A stretch of DNA of 64,000 bases from JAWKXU01 sp964468045 (GTDB taxonomy: Bacteria; Pseudomonadota; Alphaproteobacteria; Sphingomonadales; Sphingomonadaceae). This document shows, piece after piece, positions 45,928-55,951 of this stretch. Numbering within the stretch: the first letter of the stretch is position 1; every line of letters starts with the position of its first letter. Under the pieces are notes generated by a model. That model worked only from the letters and a program-made list of their open reading frames with translations. It made no database searches and was not told the DNA's origin. Location: contig CAYXTO010000014.1 in NCBI GenBank assembly GCA_964468045.1, forward strand, positions 1 through 64,000, read 5' to 3'. A program made the position numbers and the translations under genes.

Positions 45928-45943
45928 ATGTAATGACTTACAT
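45928..45943. promoter_or_regulatory. palindromic operator-like site
   Basis: ATGTAATGACTTACAT: perfect 6-base arms ATGTAA and TTACAT around TGAC, 17 bases before the quinone reductase start. Such AT-rich dyads are typical operators of HxlR- or TetR-type repressors; no such regulator gene is in the neighbourhood. Confidence 0.6.
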
Positions 45944-46240
45944 TGCGTGGTCCGAGAAGAAGGTCAACAGGTTTACCAAATTCATTGGGAGATTTTCCGG
46001 CCATGCGCAATACGTTGACCTTTGCGCGGATAGCCAAGCCGAGATCACAAGCTAGGTTGATTGCGTTTCCTGATTGCAAGAGCGTGTGGCCGCCGGGCGT
46101 TCCGGGGCTGTGATGGATCCGCGCAATGGGGAATTCTTGCGCTGGTTTGTCGATTTCAATTTAGCATGAGGGAAGAGAGGCCTCAATTGGCTTTGCGCGA
46201 GATCGATGCGGGTTACGTTGAAAAAAGGGGGATGAGGATA

Positions 46241-46912
46241 ATGAGTCACGCGAGCAAAGTTCTGGAATTAGTCCATCGGAAGCCCGGCCTCACGGAATTG
46301 GAGATTTCGCAAGATTTGTTCGGAAAGGAAGCAGTTCAGCAAAAGGTAAACTACATTTGCCGTAGATTGGTCAAAGAGCAGAAAATTGAACGTCGGGGCG
46401 CTGGATACCAGTCTGATCCGTATACTTACCATCCGCTTCAAAAAAGCTTTGTAGCTCCAGAGATAGTCGCTTCAAAACTCGAATCAAAAACAGATTCGTT
46501 GCCTACTACAAAGCCGTTTCTCACCAAAGCCTACTTATTGACCTGTGGCTTTAAGATGTGTGCGTCTTGGAGACTGAGCAGTGGAGAGGTAATCGAATTC
46601 GATTGCCGCTTACCTTCTGAGCGGGGTGTCTATGCGTTCTGCAAGGACGATATCGTTCAATATGTTGGGGTAGCCACAAAGGGGCTCGCAAAGCGCTTAT
46701 ATTTCTACACTCGTCCAGGCCCACGGCAGATTACCAACATACGGATTAATGCCATCATCAAGAGTGAGCTTGCGCAAGGTCGCAAACTTGAAATTCTTGC
46801 GGCTACGCCGTCAAGCTTTGATTGGAACGGCCTTCCTGTCGATGGGATCGTGGGTTTGGAAGCAGGTTTAATTAATCGTTATTCACTACCATGGAACGTG
46901 AGGGGCACATGA
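46241..46912 (+). CDS. winged-helix + GIY-YIG nuclease-domain protein
   Basis: About 223 residues. Residues 1-55 look like a winged helix (VLELVHRKPGLTELEISQDL, then VNYICRRLVKEQKIERRG). Residues 128-210 form a GIY-YIG module: GVY at 129-131, YVG at 141-143, Arg152 in GLAKRLYF and catalytic-type Glu207 in GLEAGLI. ATG 46241 and 46232 are both usable. Base composition is clearly more AT-rich than all neighbours, and codon use includes many A/T-ending codons, so this is probably acquired DNA. A 30-residue membrane peptide gene overlaps its stop. Exact function unknown. Confidence 0.8.
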   Translation: MSHASKVLELVHRKPGLTELEISQDLFGKEAVQQKVNYICRRLVKEQKIERRGAGYQSDPYTYHPLQKSFVAPEIVASKLESKTDSLPTTKPFLTKAYLLTCGFKMCASWRLSSGEVIEFDCRLPSERGVYAFCKDDIVQYVGVATKGLAKRLYFYTRPGPRQITNIRINAIIKSELAQGRKLEILAATPSSFDWNGLPVDGIVGLEAGLINRYSLPWNVRGT

Positions 46913-47001
46913 AGGTGATTGTAGGATTCATATTAGGGGCAGTTGGTAGCTTTGCGCTAGCATGGACTTTGATAACGCTTTTGGGGTGGTTATCAAAATG
47001 A
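46909..47001 (+). CDS. 30-residue single-pass membrane micropeptide
   Basis: The frame starts at an ATG overlapping the GIY-YIG stop in a classical ATGA arrangement and encodes 30 residues before TGA at 46999-47001. Lys2 is followed by an almost unbroken hydrophobic stretch (VIVGFILGAVGSFAL onward) and the chain ends GWLSK, as for one transmembrane helix with charged ends. It shares the AT-rich composition of its partner. It could be a toxin-like peptide, a membrane anchor or a chance frame; the coupling and composition favour a real gene. Confidence 0.5.
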   Translation: MKVIVGFILGAVGSFALAWTLITLLGWLSK

Positions 47002-47092
47002 CGGAAAAACCCGCCGCTTGAATCCTGCCACGACGAGCGGCCGCGCCCGTCATTGTGGCGGGCCATGCAGTTTACTCTTTGCGTGTATAAAA

Positions 47093-47169
47093 TGGTCGGG
47101 GAGAGAGGATTCGAACCTCCGGCCCCTGCCTCCCGAAGACAGTGCTCTACCAGGCTGAGCTACTCCCCG
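47093..47169 (-). tRNA. tRNA-Pro (CGG)
   Basis: Reverse-strand cloverleaf: acceptor CGGGGAG/CTCCCCG, D-arm GCTC/GAGC, anticodon stem CTGTC/GGCAG with loop TTCGGGA (anticodon CGG), T-loop TTCGAAT, discriminator A and encoded CCA. It borders the AT-rich insert on its right side. Confidence 0.97.
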
Positions 47170-47269
47170 ACCGGTGCCGCCACAGAAGCTGTGGAGCAAG
47201 GCAGAGGCGGCCCTATAGGAGCGAGAAGGCGGGGTGGCAAGCAGGCATTTGCGGGTTTAGGAATAGCCC

Positions 47270-48226
47270 ATGGCCAGTCTTGCACAATCGACCGATTCTC
47301 TATCTCCCCGTCACTGGGAGTGGCAGTATCTCGAGCTTATGCGCCGGATCTGGCGGCAAGGCGACGAACGTATCGATCGCACTGGCGTGGGCACGCGATC
47401 CGTCTTTGGCGCCGAGCTTCGCTTCGATTTGTCCGATGGCCGGATGCCCTTGCTCACGACCAAGCGAGTCTACTGGAAGACGGCGACCCGGGAAATGCTG
47501 TGGTTTCTCACCGGCGATACGAACATCCGTGCGCTGTGCGCCCAGAATGTCCAAATCTGGACGGACTGGCCGCTGGATCGCTACCGCAGGGAAACGGGCG
47601 ATCCCATCACCCGCGAGGAGTTTTCCGCGCGAATCGTCGAAGATGCGCGGTTCGCGGAGCGCTGGGGCGACCTTGGCCCGGTCTATGGCAAGCAGTGGGT
47701 CGATTGGCCCACCTATGAGCCGGTGGGTGACGGTTCGTTTCGCGCCGGGCCAGGCATCAATCAGGTGGCGCAAGTGGTGCGGAGCTTGCGCGAAAATCCC
47801 GGCAGCCGACGGCACATCATCGAAGGCTGGAATGTGGCCGAACTGGATGACATGGCCCTGCCGCCTTGTCACAAGACCTATCAGTTCCATGTGGCCGGGA
47901 ACAAGCTCAACGGATTGCTTTACCAGCGCAGTTGCGATGTGGCGCTGGGATTGCCGTTCAACCTGTGGGGCGCGGCTCTGCTGGTGCGGATGCTGGCCCA
48001 GCAGAGCGGGCTGGAACCGGGCGAGCTTGTGTGGATGGGCGCGGATGTCCATCTCTATCTGAATCATGCGGCTTTGGTGGAAGAGCAGCTCTCGCGCACG
48101 CCTTCGGGAAATCCGGGCATGGACATACTGCGCCGGCCTGAATCGATCTTCGATTATCGGATCGAGGATTTCGAAGTCAGCGGGTACGAACCGCAGGCCC
48201 ATATCTCGGCGCCCGTGGCGGTCTGA
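47270..48226 (+). CDS. thyA: thymidylate synthase
   Basis: The 318-residue enzyme methylates dUMP to dTMP with methylene-THF. The catalytic Cys200 lies in ALPPCHKTYQF; RTGVGTRSVFG near residue 37, the RRHIIEGWN phosphate region and QRSCDVALGLPFN are all present. It is the longer form, carrying an insertion around residues 90-140 like Lactobacillus casei ThyA, rather than the 264-residue E. coli form. No dihydrofolate reductase follows. Convergent with a small secreted-protein gene. Confidence 0.96.
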   Translation: MASLAQSTDSLSPRHWEWQYLELMRRIWRQGDERIDRTGVGTRSVFGAELRFDLSDGRMPLLTTKRVYWKTATREMLWFLTGDTNIRALCAQNVQIWTDWPLDRYRRETGDPITREEFSARIVEDARFAERWGDLGPVYGKQWVDWPTYEPVGDGSFRAGPGINQVAQVVRSLRENPGSRRHIIEGWNVAELDDMALPPCHKTYQFHVAGNKLNGLLYQRSCDVALGLPFNLWGAALLVRMLAQQSGLEPGELVWMGADVHLYLNHAALVEEQLSRTPSGNPGMDILRRPESIFDYRIEDFEVSGYEPQAHISAPVAV

Positions 48227-48232
48227 CCGGGT

Positions 48233-48694
48233 TCAACGCACGATTGCGCTGTAGGCTATCCTGCCGCTGCCGCGTGCGGCGGTCTGGGTGGGAATGCGCC
48301 ACCTCACATGTGTCACATCTTCAGGCGTGGCGAGGCGCGCGCCTTCCGGATCGCGGATGGTGAGTGTACCCATCCGTCCCCAGTTCCGGCCGCCATCGAC
48401 GGAGATTTCCTCCATCCCGTTGCTGCTGCGCTCGTAGGAAAGCGCCTTGGGAACCGGGCTGGTCAGGATGAAGCCGCCCGGCTTTTCGGGAGAGCGCCAA
48501 TCGAGCACCAGCACTACGCGATCTCCCGTTGACATCTTGCCGGCCGGCTCCAGCAAGCGCGCCGGACGCAAGCCGACCGTCGGAGCTTTTTCCACATAGA
48601 CTGCATGGGCGGGGCGCCAGATTGATTCGGCGCTGGCCGGATGCATCGTTGCGCTAAGGCATAGCCCAAAGGCAGCACACAGGATCGAACGCAT
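48233..48694 (-). CDS. exported hypothetical protein
   Basis: The 153-residue product has a signal peptide (MRSILCAAFGLCLSATM, cleaved near ASAES). The mature chain looks beta-rich, with GDRVVLVLDWRSPE, FILTSPVPKALSYER, ISVDGGRNWGRMG and DVTHVRWRIPT, like a conserved repeat seen in DUF11-type surface proteins (impression only). ATG 48694 is preferred over an upstream ATG because of the signal peptide. It converges with thyA. Confidence 0.7.
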   Translation of the reverse strand: MRSILCAAFGLCLSATMHPASAESIWRPAHAVYVEKAPTVGLRPARLLEPAGKMSTGDRVVLVLDWRSPEKPGGFILTSPVPKALSYERSSNGMEEISVDGGRNWGRMGTLTIRDPEGARLATPEDVTHVRWRIPTQTAARGSGRIAYSAIVR

Positions 48695-48896
48695 TGAATT
48701 CCCCCGTCCGCTCCCTTGCCGGACAGGTCGAAGGAATAGGCCGGAAAGGGCCAAGATATGGTTAACGATGCCAGCGGACCGGGGCGCTCTGAACGGTTCG
48801 GTGATTTGATTTCGCGCTGGTATTGAGAGGCGGTTGACAGCCGTGATGGGCTGCCCTAGTGGCGCGGCTCCCCAAGGGACGCACGCCCAGGAATAC

Positions 48897-48973
<77 letters not shown>

Positions 48974-49016
48974 TTGGGGAATTTCCGCGGTTTTGAGGGG
49001 ATCTGGGAAACCTCCC

Positions 49017-49232
49017 TCAACGCCAGCGGCCCGTCTCCATCCAGATCAGGAACCGCTTCAGCGGAAGCAGCCAGATCGTCCCCAGCACGATGTAGATCAC
49101 TGTCTGCACCAGCACCGGCAGCGCCCCGATCGGGCCGGCTGCCTTGGACACCAGCAGCGCATAGATCGCCAGGGCTCCGAGAAGCCCGAGAATCCCGGCC
49201 GGAATACGCCAGGTGGGATCCTTACGCATCAT
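49017..49232 (-). CDS. DUF2842 family small membrane protein
   Basis: The 70-71 residue product has two hydrophobic helices (IPAGILGLLGALAIYALL and VLVQTVIYIVLGTIW) and ends LPLKRFLIWMETGRWR, matching the DUF2842 pattern I recall from sphingomonads. Function unknown. Its start codon region (ATGATG) overlaps the formyl-THF ligase stop, so both are cotranscribed; ATG 49229 is equally possible. Confidence 0.85.
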   Translation of the reverse strand: MMRKDPTWRIPAGILGLLGALAIYALLVSKAAGPIGALPVLVQTVIYIVLGTIWLLPLKRFLIWMETGRWR

Positions 49233-49801
49233 AGAGCTCCAAAAAGGCGGGTCGGGGTGATGACCGCCGCAAGCGGACGATCATGCGGTTCGATTGGCAG
49301 GCTGTCCAGCAGCTGGCAATCCCAGGCCAGCCCGATCGCGATTGCATCGGGATGGGCCGCAAGCCAGCAATCGTAATGGCCGCCACCCTGGCCCAGCCGC
49401 TGGCCTTCGGCCGTGAAGCCCAGCAGCGGCACGAAAACCATGTCGGGCACAAGTCGCCTGGCGTCTCCGGCAGGCTGAAGAAGCCCGTAGGGACCCGCCT
49501 CCAGATCGGTGTCGGCGAAGGGATCGGTCCAGACCCTGAATTCCATCCCGCTCGCCCGGTCGGCAAACCAGGGCAGCGCGATGTCGTGACCCGCTTCCAG
49601 GAAGAAGCGGGCATAGGCCGAAGCCGGCGCTTCGAAGGGAGCGGAATGATAAACGCCTATCGTGGCCCGGGCGGGTAGATGATCCACCACCAGCCGCGGT
49701 GGGCGCATGAACATCAGCCCACGCATGTTGCCCGGCAGGGATGCGGCATATTCTCGCCGCGAACGGCGCAATCGGCTGCGTAACTCCTGCTTGGAATCCA
49801 T
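49229..49801 (-). CDS. 5-formyltetrahydrofolate cyclo-ligase
   Basis: The 190-residue enzyme converts 5-formyl-THF to 5,10-methenyl-THF with ATP. It has the N-terminal basic KQELRSRLRRSRR, VPLLGFTAEGQRLGQGGGHYD with the family's glycine-rich motif, and a C-terminal region with GLAWDCQLL. It follows the 6S RNA and zapA, an order conserved in many proteobacteria, and overlaps the DUF2842 start. Confidence 0.93.
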   Translation of the reverse strand: MDSKQELRSRLRRSRREYAASLPGNMRGLMFMRPPRLVVDHLPARATIGVYHSAPFEAPASAYARFFLEAGHDIALPWFADRASGMEFRVWTDPFADTDLEAGPYGLLQPAGDARRLVPDMVFVPLLGFTAEGQRLGQGGGHYDCWLAAHPDAIAIGLAWDCQLLDSLPIEPHDRPLAAVITPTRLFGAL

Positions 49802-49830
49802 ATTTCACCGGTGTGCCTGGCCATGCCGGC

Positions 49831-49975
49831 AAAAAAAGAGTGACGGGACCACCATGGGCCGGTGCCGGGAAATCCTCTGACGCCAAAACGTCAGGTGGGA
49901 ACCATATGTGCCGGACCCCAATGCGAAAAAGTGGCCAGACCAGGGACAGCCCCCTTGGATTGCTTATAGCCTCAG
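49831..49975 (-). ncRNA. ssrS: 6S RNA candidate (ssrS)
   Basis: The 220-base gap between zapA and the formyl-THF ligase gene is the place where 6S RNA occurs in many proteobacteria. On the minus strand the segment contains an apical hairpin CTGACG/CGTCAG, long imperfect complementary flanks rich in GGCC/CCGG around them, and ends at a run of seven T (49831-49837). 6S RNA binds sigma70-holoenzyme in stationary phase. The 5' end is approximate; no covariance search was run. Confidence 0.65.
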
Positions 49976-50021
49976 GGATATTCAAGCGGCGCGTACCGGG
50001 CAGTACCCGTCACGGGCTTAC

Positions 50022-50357
50022 TTAGGAGGTGCCGGGCGAGGTCTCAAGCTGTTCCGCAAGATTTTCGATACGTTCGGCGATCCGTTCCAGCGCAGGCGCC
50101 AGATCCTCGCCGGGATCGGCGGGTGGGGGAGCAGCCCTGGAAGCGGAGGATGAGGCATTGCGCGCCTCATGCAATTCGTCGGCAAGCAGCAGGCTCGCGA
50201 AAAGAAGTTGCCTGGCCTCGTTCTGCCCGAGAGCATTGCTCATCCCGGAGAGCTTTTCCTCGATCATCTGTCCGAGCCGGGTGACATGATCCTCTTCGCC
50301 TTCGGCACAGGCGACCGTGTAATGGCGACCGCCGATCGCAAGCGTGACATTGCTCAT
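50022..50357 (-). CDS. zapA: cell division protein ZapA
   Basis: The 111-residue protein bundles FtsZ. The N-terminal domain has VTLAIGGRHYTVACAEGEEDHV, then the RQLLFASLLLADELHEARN helix that runs into a coiled coil, and an alphaproteobacterial Ala/Pro-rich linker followed by a terminal helix (ALERIAERIENLAEQLE). The start overlaps the stop of the small upstream gene (ATGA). Confidence 0.93.
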   Translation of the reverse strand: MSNVTLAIGGRHYTVACAEGEEDHVTRLGQMIEEKLSGMSNALGQNEARQLLFASLLLADELHEARNASSSASRAAPPPADPGEDLAPALERIAERIENLAEQLETSPGTS

Positions 50358-50566
50358 TTTTCGAGAGCTCCGATAAGGGCGTCCAGTTCGGCAAGAGAGG
50401 CTCTCACGCTTTGCCGCAACGCCTCATGGCGGATCAGGAGACCTTCGTCGGGTTCGGGCTGGTCACGCCCCGGGCTGTGCCGTTCTGTACCACCTGCAGC
50501 GGCTTCTACGCGCGCCAAAGCGGACTCTATGCGCCTCACGGCGATTTCGATACGATCCCGAGCCAT
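50354..50566 (-). CDS. small coiled-coil protein, ZauP-like
   Basis: The 70-residue acidic/basic helical product (VRRIESALARVEAAAGG, then RQSVRASLAELDALIGALEK) has heptad-like spacing and no membrane segment. It is directly upstream of zapA with an ATGA overlap. In Caulobacter the gene ahead of zapA encodes ZauP, a coiled-coil partner that helps focus the Z-ring; position and helical character suggest the same here, although sequence identity cannot be judged by eye. Confidence 0.65.
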   Translation of the reverse strand: MARDRIEIAVRRIESALARVEAAAGGTERHSPGRDQPEPDEGLLIRHEALRQSVRASLAELDALIGALEK

Positions 50567-50763
50567 GCGATTTTGTTAGCGCAAAGGTGTCCTGTCGCAA
50601 AGATTTGCGAGCCGGAGCGACAAACAAACCTGAGGAAAATCGTTGCGCATCCGCGAGGGCGCTGCGCTTGACGGCAGGCGGCGGGTCCGCAAAGGAAACC
50701 GCGCGCCGAATCGGCCTCCGATGATCGTTTTTCGCACGGCGCCTTCGCAGGAGCAGAATTCGC

Positions 50764-52737
<1,974 letters not shown>

Positions 52738-52751
52738 CAGGAGTTCTTCAT

Positions 52752-53759
52752 ATGGCGACTAAGGTTGCGATCAATGGTTTCGGACGCATCGGGCGGCTTG
52801 TCGCCAGGGCTATCCTGGAACGGCCCGATTGTGGACTGGAGCTGGTTTCGATCAACGATCTCGCTGATGCGAAATCCAATGCCCTGCTGTTCAAGTACGA
52901 CTCGACGCATGGGCGCTTTCCCGCCGAAGTGACGTCGGATGGCGACAGCATGATGGTCGGCGGCAAGAAAATCGCTGTCACGAAGGAACGCGATCCGGGC
53001 AAGTTGCCGCACAAGGCGATGGGCATCGATATTGCGCTCGAATGCACGGGATTTTTCCAGTCGAAGGATGCAGCGAGCCCTCATCTGGCGGCAGGGGCGA
53101 AGCGCGTACTGATTTCCGCGCCGGCCAATGGCGTCGACAAGACCATCGTGTTCGGCGTCAATCAGGACACTCTGACGGCCGACGATGTCGTTGTTTCGAA
53201 TGCAAGCTGCACCACCAACTGCCTCGCTCCCGTGGCCAAGGTTCTGCATGAGGCGGTGGGCATCGAGCGTGGCTTCATGACCACGATTCACAGCTATACC
53301 AACGACCAGCGGATGCTGGATCAGATGCATTCCGACATGCGTCGTGCTCGCGCCGGTGCAACCAACATGATCCCGACCACGACGGGCGCTGCTCGCGCGG
53401 TCGGCTTGGTATTGCCGGAGCTCAACGGTAAGCTGGACGGTAGCTCGGTTCGCGTGCCCACGCCGAATGTTAGTCTTATCGATCTGGTTTTCACACCTTC
53501 GCGCAATACGTCGAAGGAAGAACTCAATGCTGCTCTGAAAGCTGCGGCCGAGGGCGCCATGAAAGGTATTCTGGACTATACGGACGAACCACTGGTCTCG
53601 TCCGATTTCAACCATTACCCGGCCAGCTCGACCGTCGACAGCCTGGAAACCGCTGTCCTCGAAGGGCAGCTGGCGCGCGTTGTCAGCTGGTACGACAATG
53701 AATGGGGTTTCTCCAACCGCATGCTGGATACGGCAGGAGTGATGGCGAGCTTCCTTTGA
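52752..53759 (+). CDS. gap: glyceraldehyde-3-phosphate dehydrogenase
   Basis: The 335-residue enzyme has the NAD loop INGFGRIGRLV at residues 6-16, active-site Cys153 in SNASCTTNCLAP, and the C-terminal WYDNEWGFSNRM. It couples glyceraldehyde-3-phosphate oxidation to 1,3-bisphosphoglycerate. CAGGAG precedes the ATG. It is followed after one base by the MOSC gene. Confidence 0.97.
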   Translation: MATKVAINGFGRIGRLVARAILERPDCGLELVSINDLADAKSNALLFKYDSTHGRFPAEVTSDGDSMMVGGKKIAVTKERDPGKLPHKAMGIDIALECTGFFQSKDAASPHLAAGAKRVLISAPANGVDKTIVFGVNQDTLTADDVVVSNASCTTNCLAPVAKVLHEAVGIERGFMTTIHSYTNDQRMLDQMHSDMRRARAGATNMIPTTTGAARAVGLVLPELNGKLDGSSVRVPTPNVSLIDLVFTPSRNTSKEELNAALKAAAEGAMKGILDYTDEPLVSSDFNHYPASSTVDSLETAVLEGQLARVVSWYDNEWGFSNRMLDTAGVMASFL

Positions 53760-53760
53760 A

Positions 53761-54231
53761 ATGTCCGGGCGCCTTGCGGGAATAGCACGGCATGCCCGCC
53801 CACGCGGCGAAATCGAAACCTTGCAAACCGTTTCGGTAAGCCGCGCGGGCGGAGTAGCTGGCGACTTCCGCGGCGCCCTTCGCCCCGGCAAGAGCGATTG
53901 GCGGCAGGTGTCGTTGATTGAAGCGGAAAGCTGGGATGCGGCCATTGCCGATCTCGGCCTGATGGAAGGGACGGCGCTGCCATGGTATGCACGCCGGGCC
54001 AATCTGCTGATCGAAGGGCTGCGCTTGCCGCGCAAGCCTGGCAAGGTGATCGCAATCGGCAATTCGCTGCGGATCGAAGTGACCCGGGAATGCGATCCTT
54101 GCAGCCGTATGGAAGAGATTGTCCCGGGTTTGAAGGCGGCCCTGATACCGGATTGGCGGGGCGGCGTGCTGGGCCGGGTGCTGGATGATGGCGAGATTGC
54201 CATCGGCGATGAAGTGAGGGTCGAGGAATGA
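53761..54231 (+). CDS. MOSC-domain protein
   Basis: The 156-residue protein resembles the MOSC (molybdenum cofactor sulfurase C-terminal) fold: GDFRGALRPGKSDWRQVSLIEAE near the N-terminus, LPWYARRANLLIEG, IGNSLRIEVTRECDPC with the conserved cysteine, and VLDDGEIAIGDEV at the C-terminus. MOSC proteins handle sulphur or molybdenum cofactor transfer. It is squeezed between gap and pgk: one base after gap and a four-base ATGA overlap with pgk. Confidence 0.88.
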   Translation: MSGRLAGIARHARPRGEIETLQTVSVSRAGGVAGDFRGALRPGKSDWRQVSLIEAESWDAAIADLGLMEGTALPWYARRANLLIEGLRLPRKPGKVIAIGNSLRIEVTRECDPCSRMEEIVPGLKAALIPDWRGGVLGRVLDDGEIAIGDEVRVEE

Positions 54232-55427
54232 GCGATTTTTGCACTCTGGACGATATCGGTGAGGTGAGCGGCAAAGTCGTTCTGGTTCGCGTGGACCTGA
54301 ACCTTCCGATGCAGGACGGCCATGTTACCGATACGACCCGGGTGAAGGCTTCCGCGCCCACTATCCTCGAACTGGCGGATGCGGGCGCAAAGGTGCTCCT
54401 TCTCACTCATTTCGGCCGCCCCAAGGGTGCGCGGCACTCGACCATGTCGCTGAGCCTCGTGCAGGGTGCGGTGGAAAATGTGCTGGGGCGCGAAGTGATG
54501 TTCATCCCCGAGGTTGCAGGACCTGTAGCTGCTCAGGCGATCGGCATATTGCGCCCAGGCGATATCGGCATGCTGGAAAATACCCGCTTCTGGCCGGGCG
54601 AGGAAAAGAACGATCCGGAATTCGCCAAGGCGATCGCCGCGAATGCCGACATCTATGTGAATGACGCGTTCTCCGCTGCCCATCGTGCCCATGCCACGAC
54701 CGAGGGGCTGGCGCGCATTCTTCCGGCCTATGCGGGGCGTTCCATGCAAGCGGAACTGGAAGCGCTGGAGAAGGCGCTCGGCAATCCGCAGAAGCCCGTC
54801 GCGGCAGTGGTGGGCGGCGCCAAGGTTTCGACCAAGCTCGCCGTGCTCAAGCACCTTGTCGGCAAGGTGGATCATTTGATCATTGGCGGCGGCATGGCCA
54901 ACACGTTCCTCGCCGCGCGCGGTGTCGATGTCGGTAAATCACTGTGCGAGCATGAACTGACCGGCACGGCCGAAGAGATCATGGATGCGGCCGACAAGGC
55001 GGGCTGCACTGTGCATTTGCCCTATGACGTGGCGGTTGCGCAGGAGTTTGCGGCGAATCCCGCGTCGCTGCGGATTTGCAATGTCCATGAAGTGGCTGCG
55101 GACGAGATGATCCTGGACGTCGGACCGCAAGCCGTTGAGGCGCTGGGCGATGGGCTGAAGACGTGTCGCACGCTGGTCTGGAATGGGCCATTGGGCGCGT
55201 TCGAGATCGAGCCGTTCGACGCTGCGACCGTGGCGCTCGCCAGAACCGCCGCTGCGCTTAGCCGGGAAGGATCGCTGGTCTCAGTCGCCGGGGGCGGTGA
55301 TACCGTCGCCGCGCTGAATCATGCAGGCGTTGCCGCCGATTTTACGTATGTCTCGACAGCAGGCGGAGCTTTCCTCGAATGGATGGAAGGCCGGGACCTG
55401 CCGGGCGTAGTGGCCCTGGTGAAGTGA
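54228..55427 (+). CDS. pgk: phosphoglycerate kinase
   Basis: The 399-residue two-domain kinase shows VLVRVDLNLPMQDG, LLTHFGRPKG, MLENTRFWPGEEKNDP, FSAAHRAHATTEG, and the C-terminal VAGGGDTVAAL nucleotide site. It makes ATP from 1,3-bisphosphoglycerate. It starts inside the MOSC stop and its own stop overlaps the GTG start of the VOC gene. Confidence 0.97.
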   Translation: MSDFCTLDDIGEVSGKVVLVRVDLNLPMQDGHVTDTTRVKASAPTILELADAGAKVLLLTHFGRPKGARHSTMSLSLVQGAVENVLGREVMFIPEVAGPVAAQAIGILRPGDIGMLENTRFWPGEEKNDPEFAKAIAANADIYVNDAFSAAHRAHATTEGLARILPAYAGRSMQAELEALEKALGNPQKPVAAVVGGAKVSTKLAVLKHLVGKVDHLIIGGGMANTFLAARGVDVGKSLCEHELTGTAEEIMDAADKAGCTVHLPYDVAVAQEFAANPASLRICNVHEVAADEMILDVGPQAVEALGDGLKTCRTLVWNGPLGAFEIEPFDAATVALARTAAALSREGSLVSVAGGGDTVAALNHAGVAADFTYVSTAGGAFLEWMEGRDLPGVVALVK

Positions 55428-55840
55428 TCTCCATCAGGGCCATCGATCATGTCGTGTTCCGCGCGAGGAACATGGAAGCGATGGTCCGTTTCTATGAAGA
55501 TATCCTGGGCGCCCGGCTTGAACGTGAGGTCGAGGAGCTCGGCCTCATGCAACTTCGGGCCGGCGGTTGCCTGATAGATCTGGTCGATTGCGCCGGCAGA
55601 CTGGGCCAGCGCGGCGGAGCGCCGCCCGGGGTGGAGGGGCGCAACGTCGAGCATGTGTGTTTCCGGGTCGATCCGTGGGACGGAGAGGCAATACTTGCGT
55701 TTTTGGCTGCACATGGCATTCGGGAAGCCGAAATCGCGCAACGCTATGGCGCGGAAGGTTTCGGTCCCAGCATCTATATCGCCGATCCTGAAGGCAATGT
55801 GTTGGAATTGAAGGGACCGCCTGGGGAAATGGATTCCTGA
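55424..55840 (+). CDS. VOC-family (glyoxalase-like) protein
   Basis: About 138 residues with two beta-alpha-beta modules. Candidate metal ligands are His in IDHVVF, Glu in VEELGLM, His in VEHVCF and Glu in GNVLELKGP, matching the vicinal-oxygen-chelate pattern (IDH...FY, then DPEGNVLEL). A glyoxalase or lactoylglutathione-lyase-like role would suit a glycolytic operon, but dioxygenase relatives exist. GTG 55424 overlaps the pgk stop (GTGA). Confidence 0.88.
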   Translation: MISIRAIDHVVFRARNMEAMVRFYEDILGARLEREVEELGLMQLRAGGCLIDLVDCAGRLGQRGGAPPGVEGRNVEHVCFRVDPWDGEAILAFLAAHGIREAEIAQRYGAEGFGPSIYIADPEGNVLELKGPPGEMDS

Positions 55841-55951
55841 GGTTGAGTGCCGTGGGCCTGTCATGCAGGCAACGGATATGGTTGATGATGTTGCGGCAGC
55901 GCGCGGCGCTGGCTAATGCGCGGCGAAGCACACAGAAAGCAGGAAAGCACG

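Noticed and set aside
45950..47170. Integrative element with att sites at tRNA-Pro
   Set aside because: The AT-rich stretch borders the tRNA, but no integrase and no duplicate of the tRNA 3' end was found on the far side.
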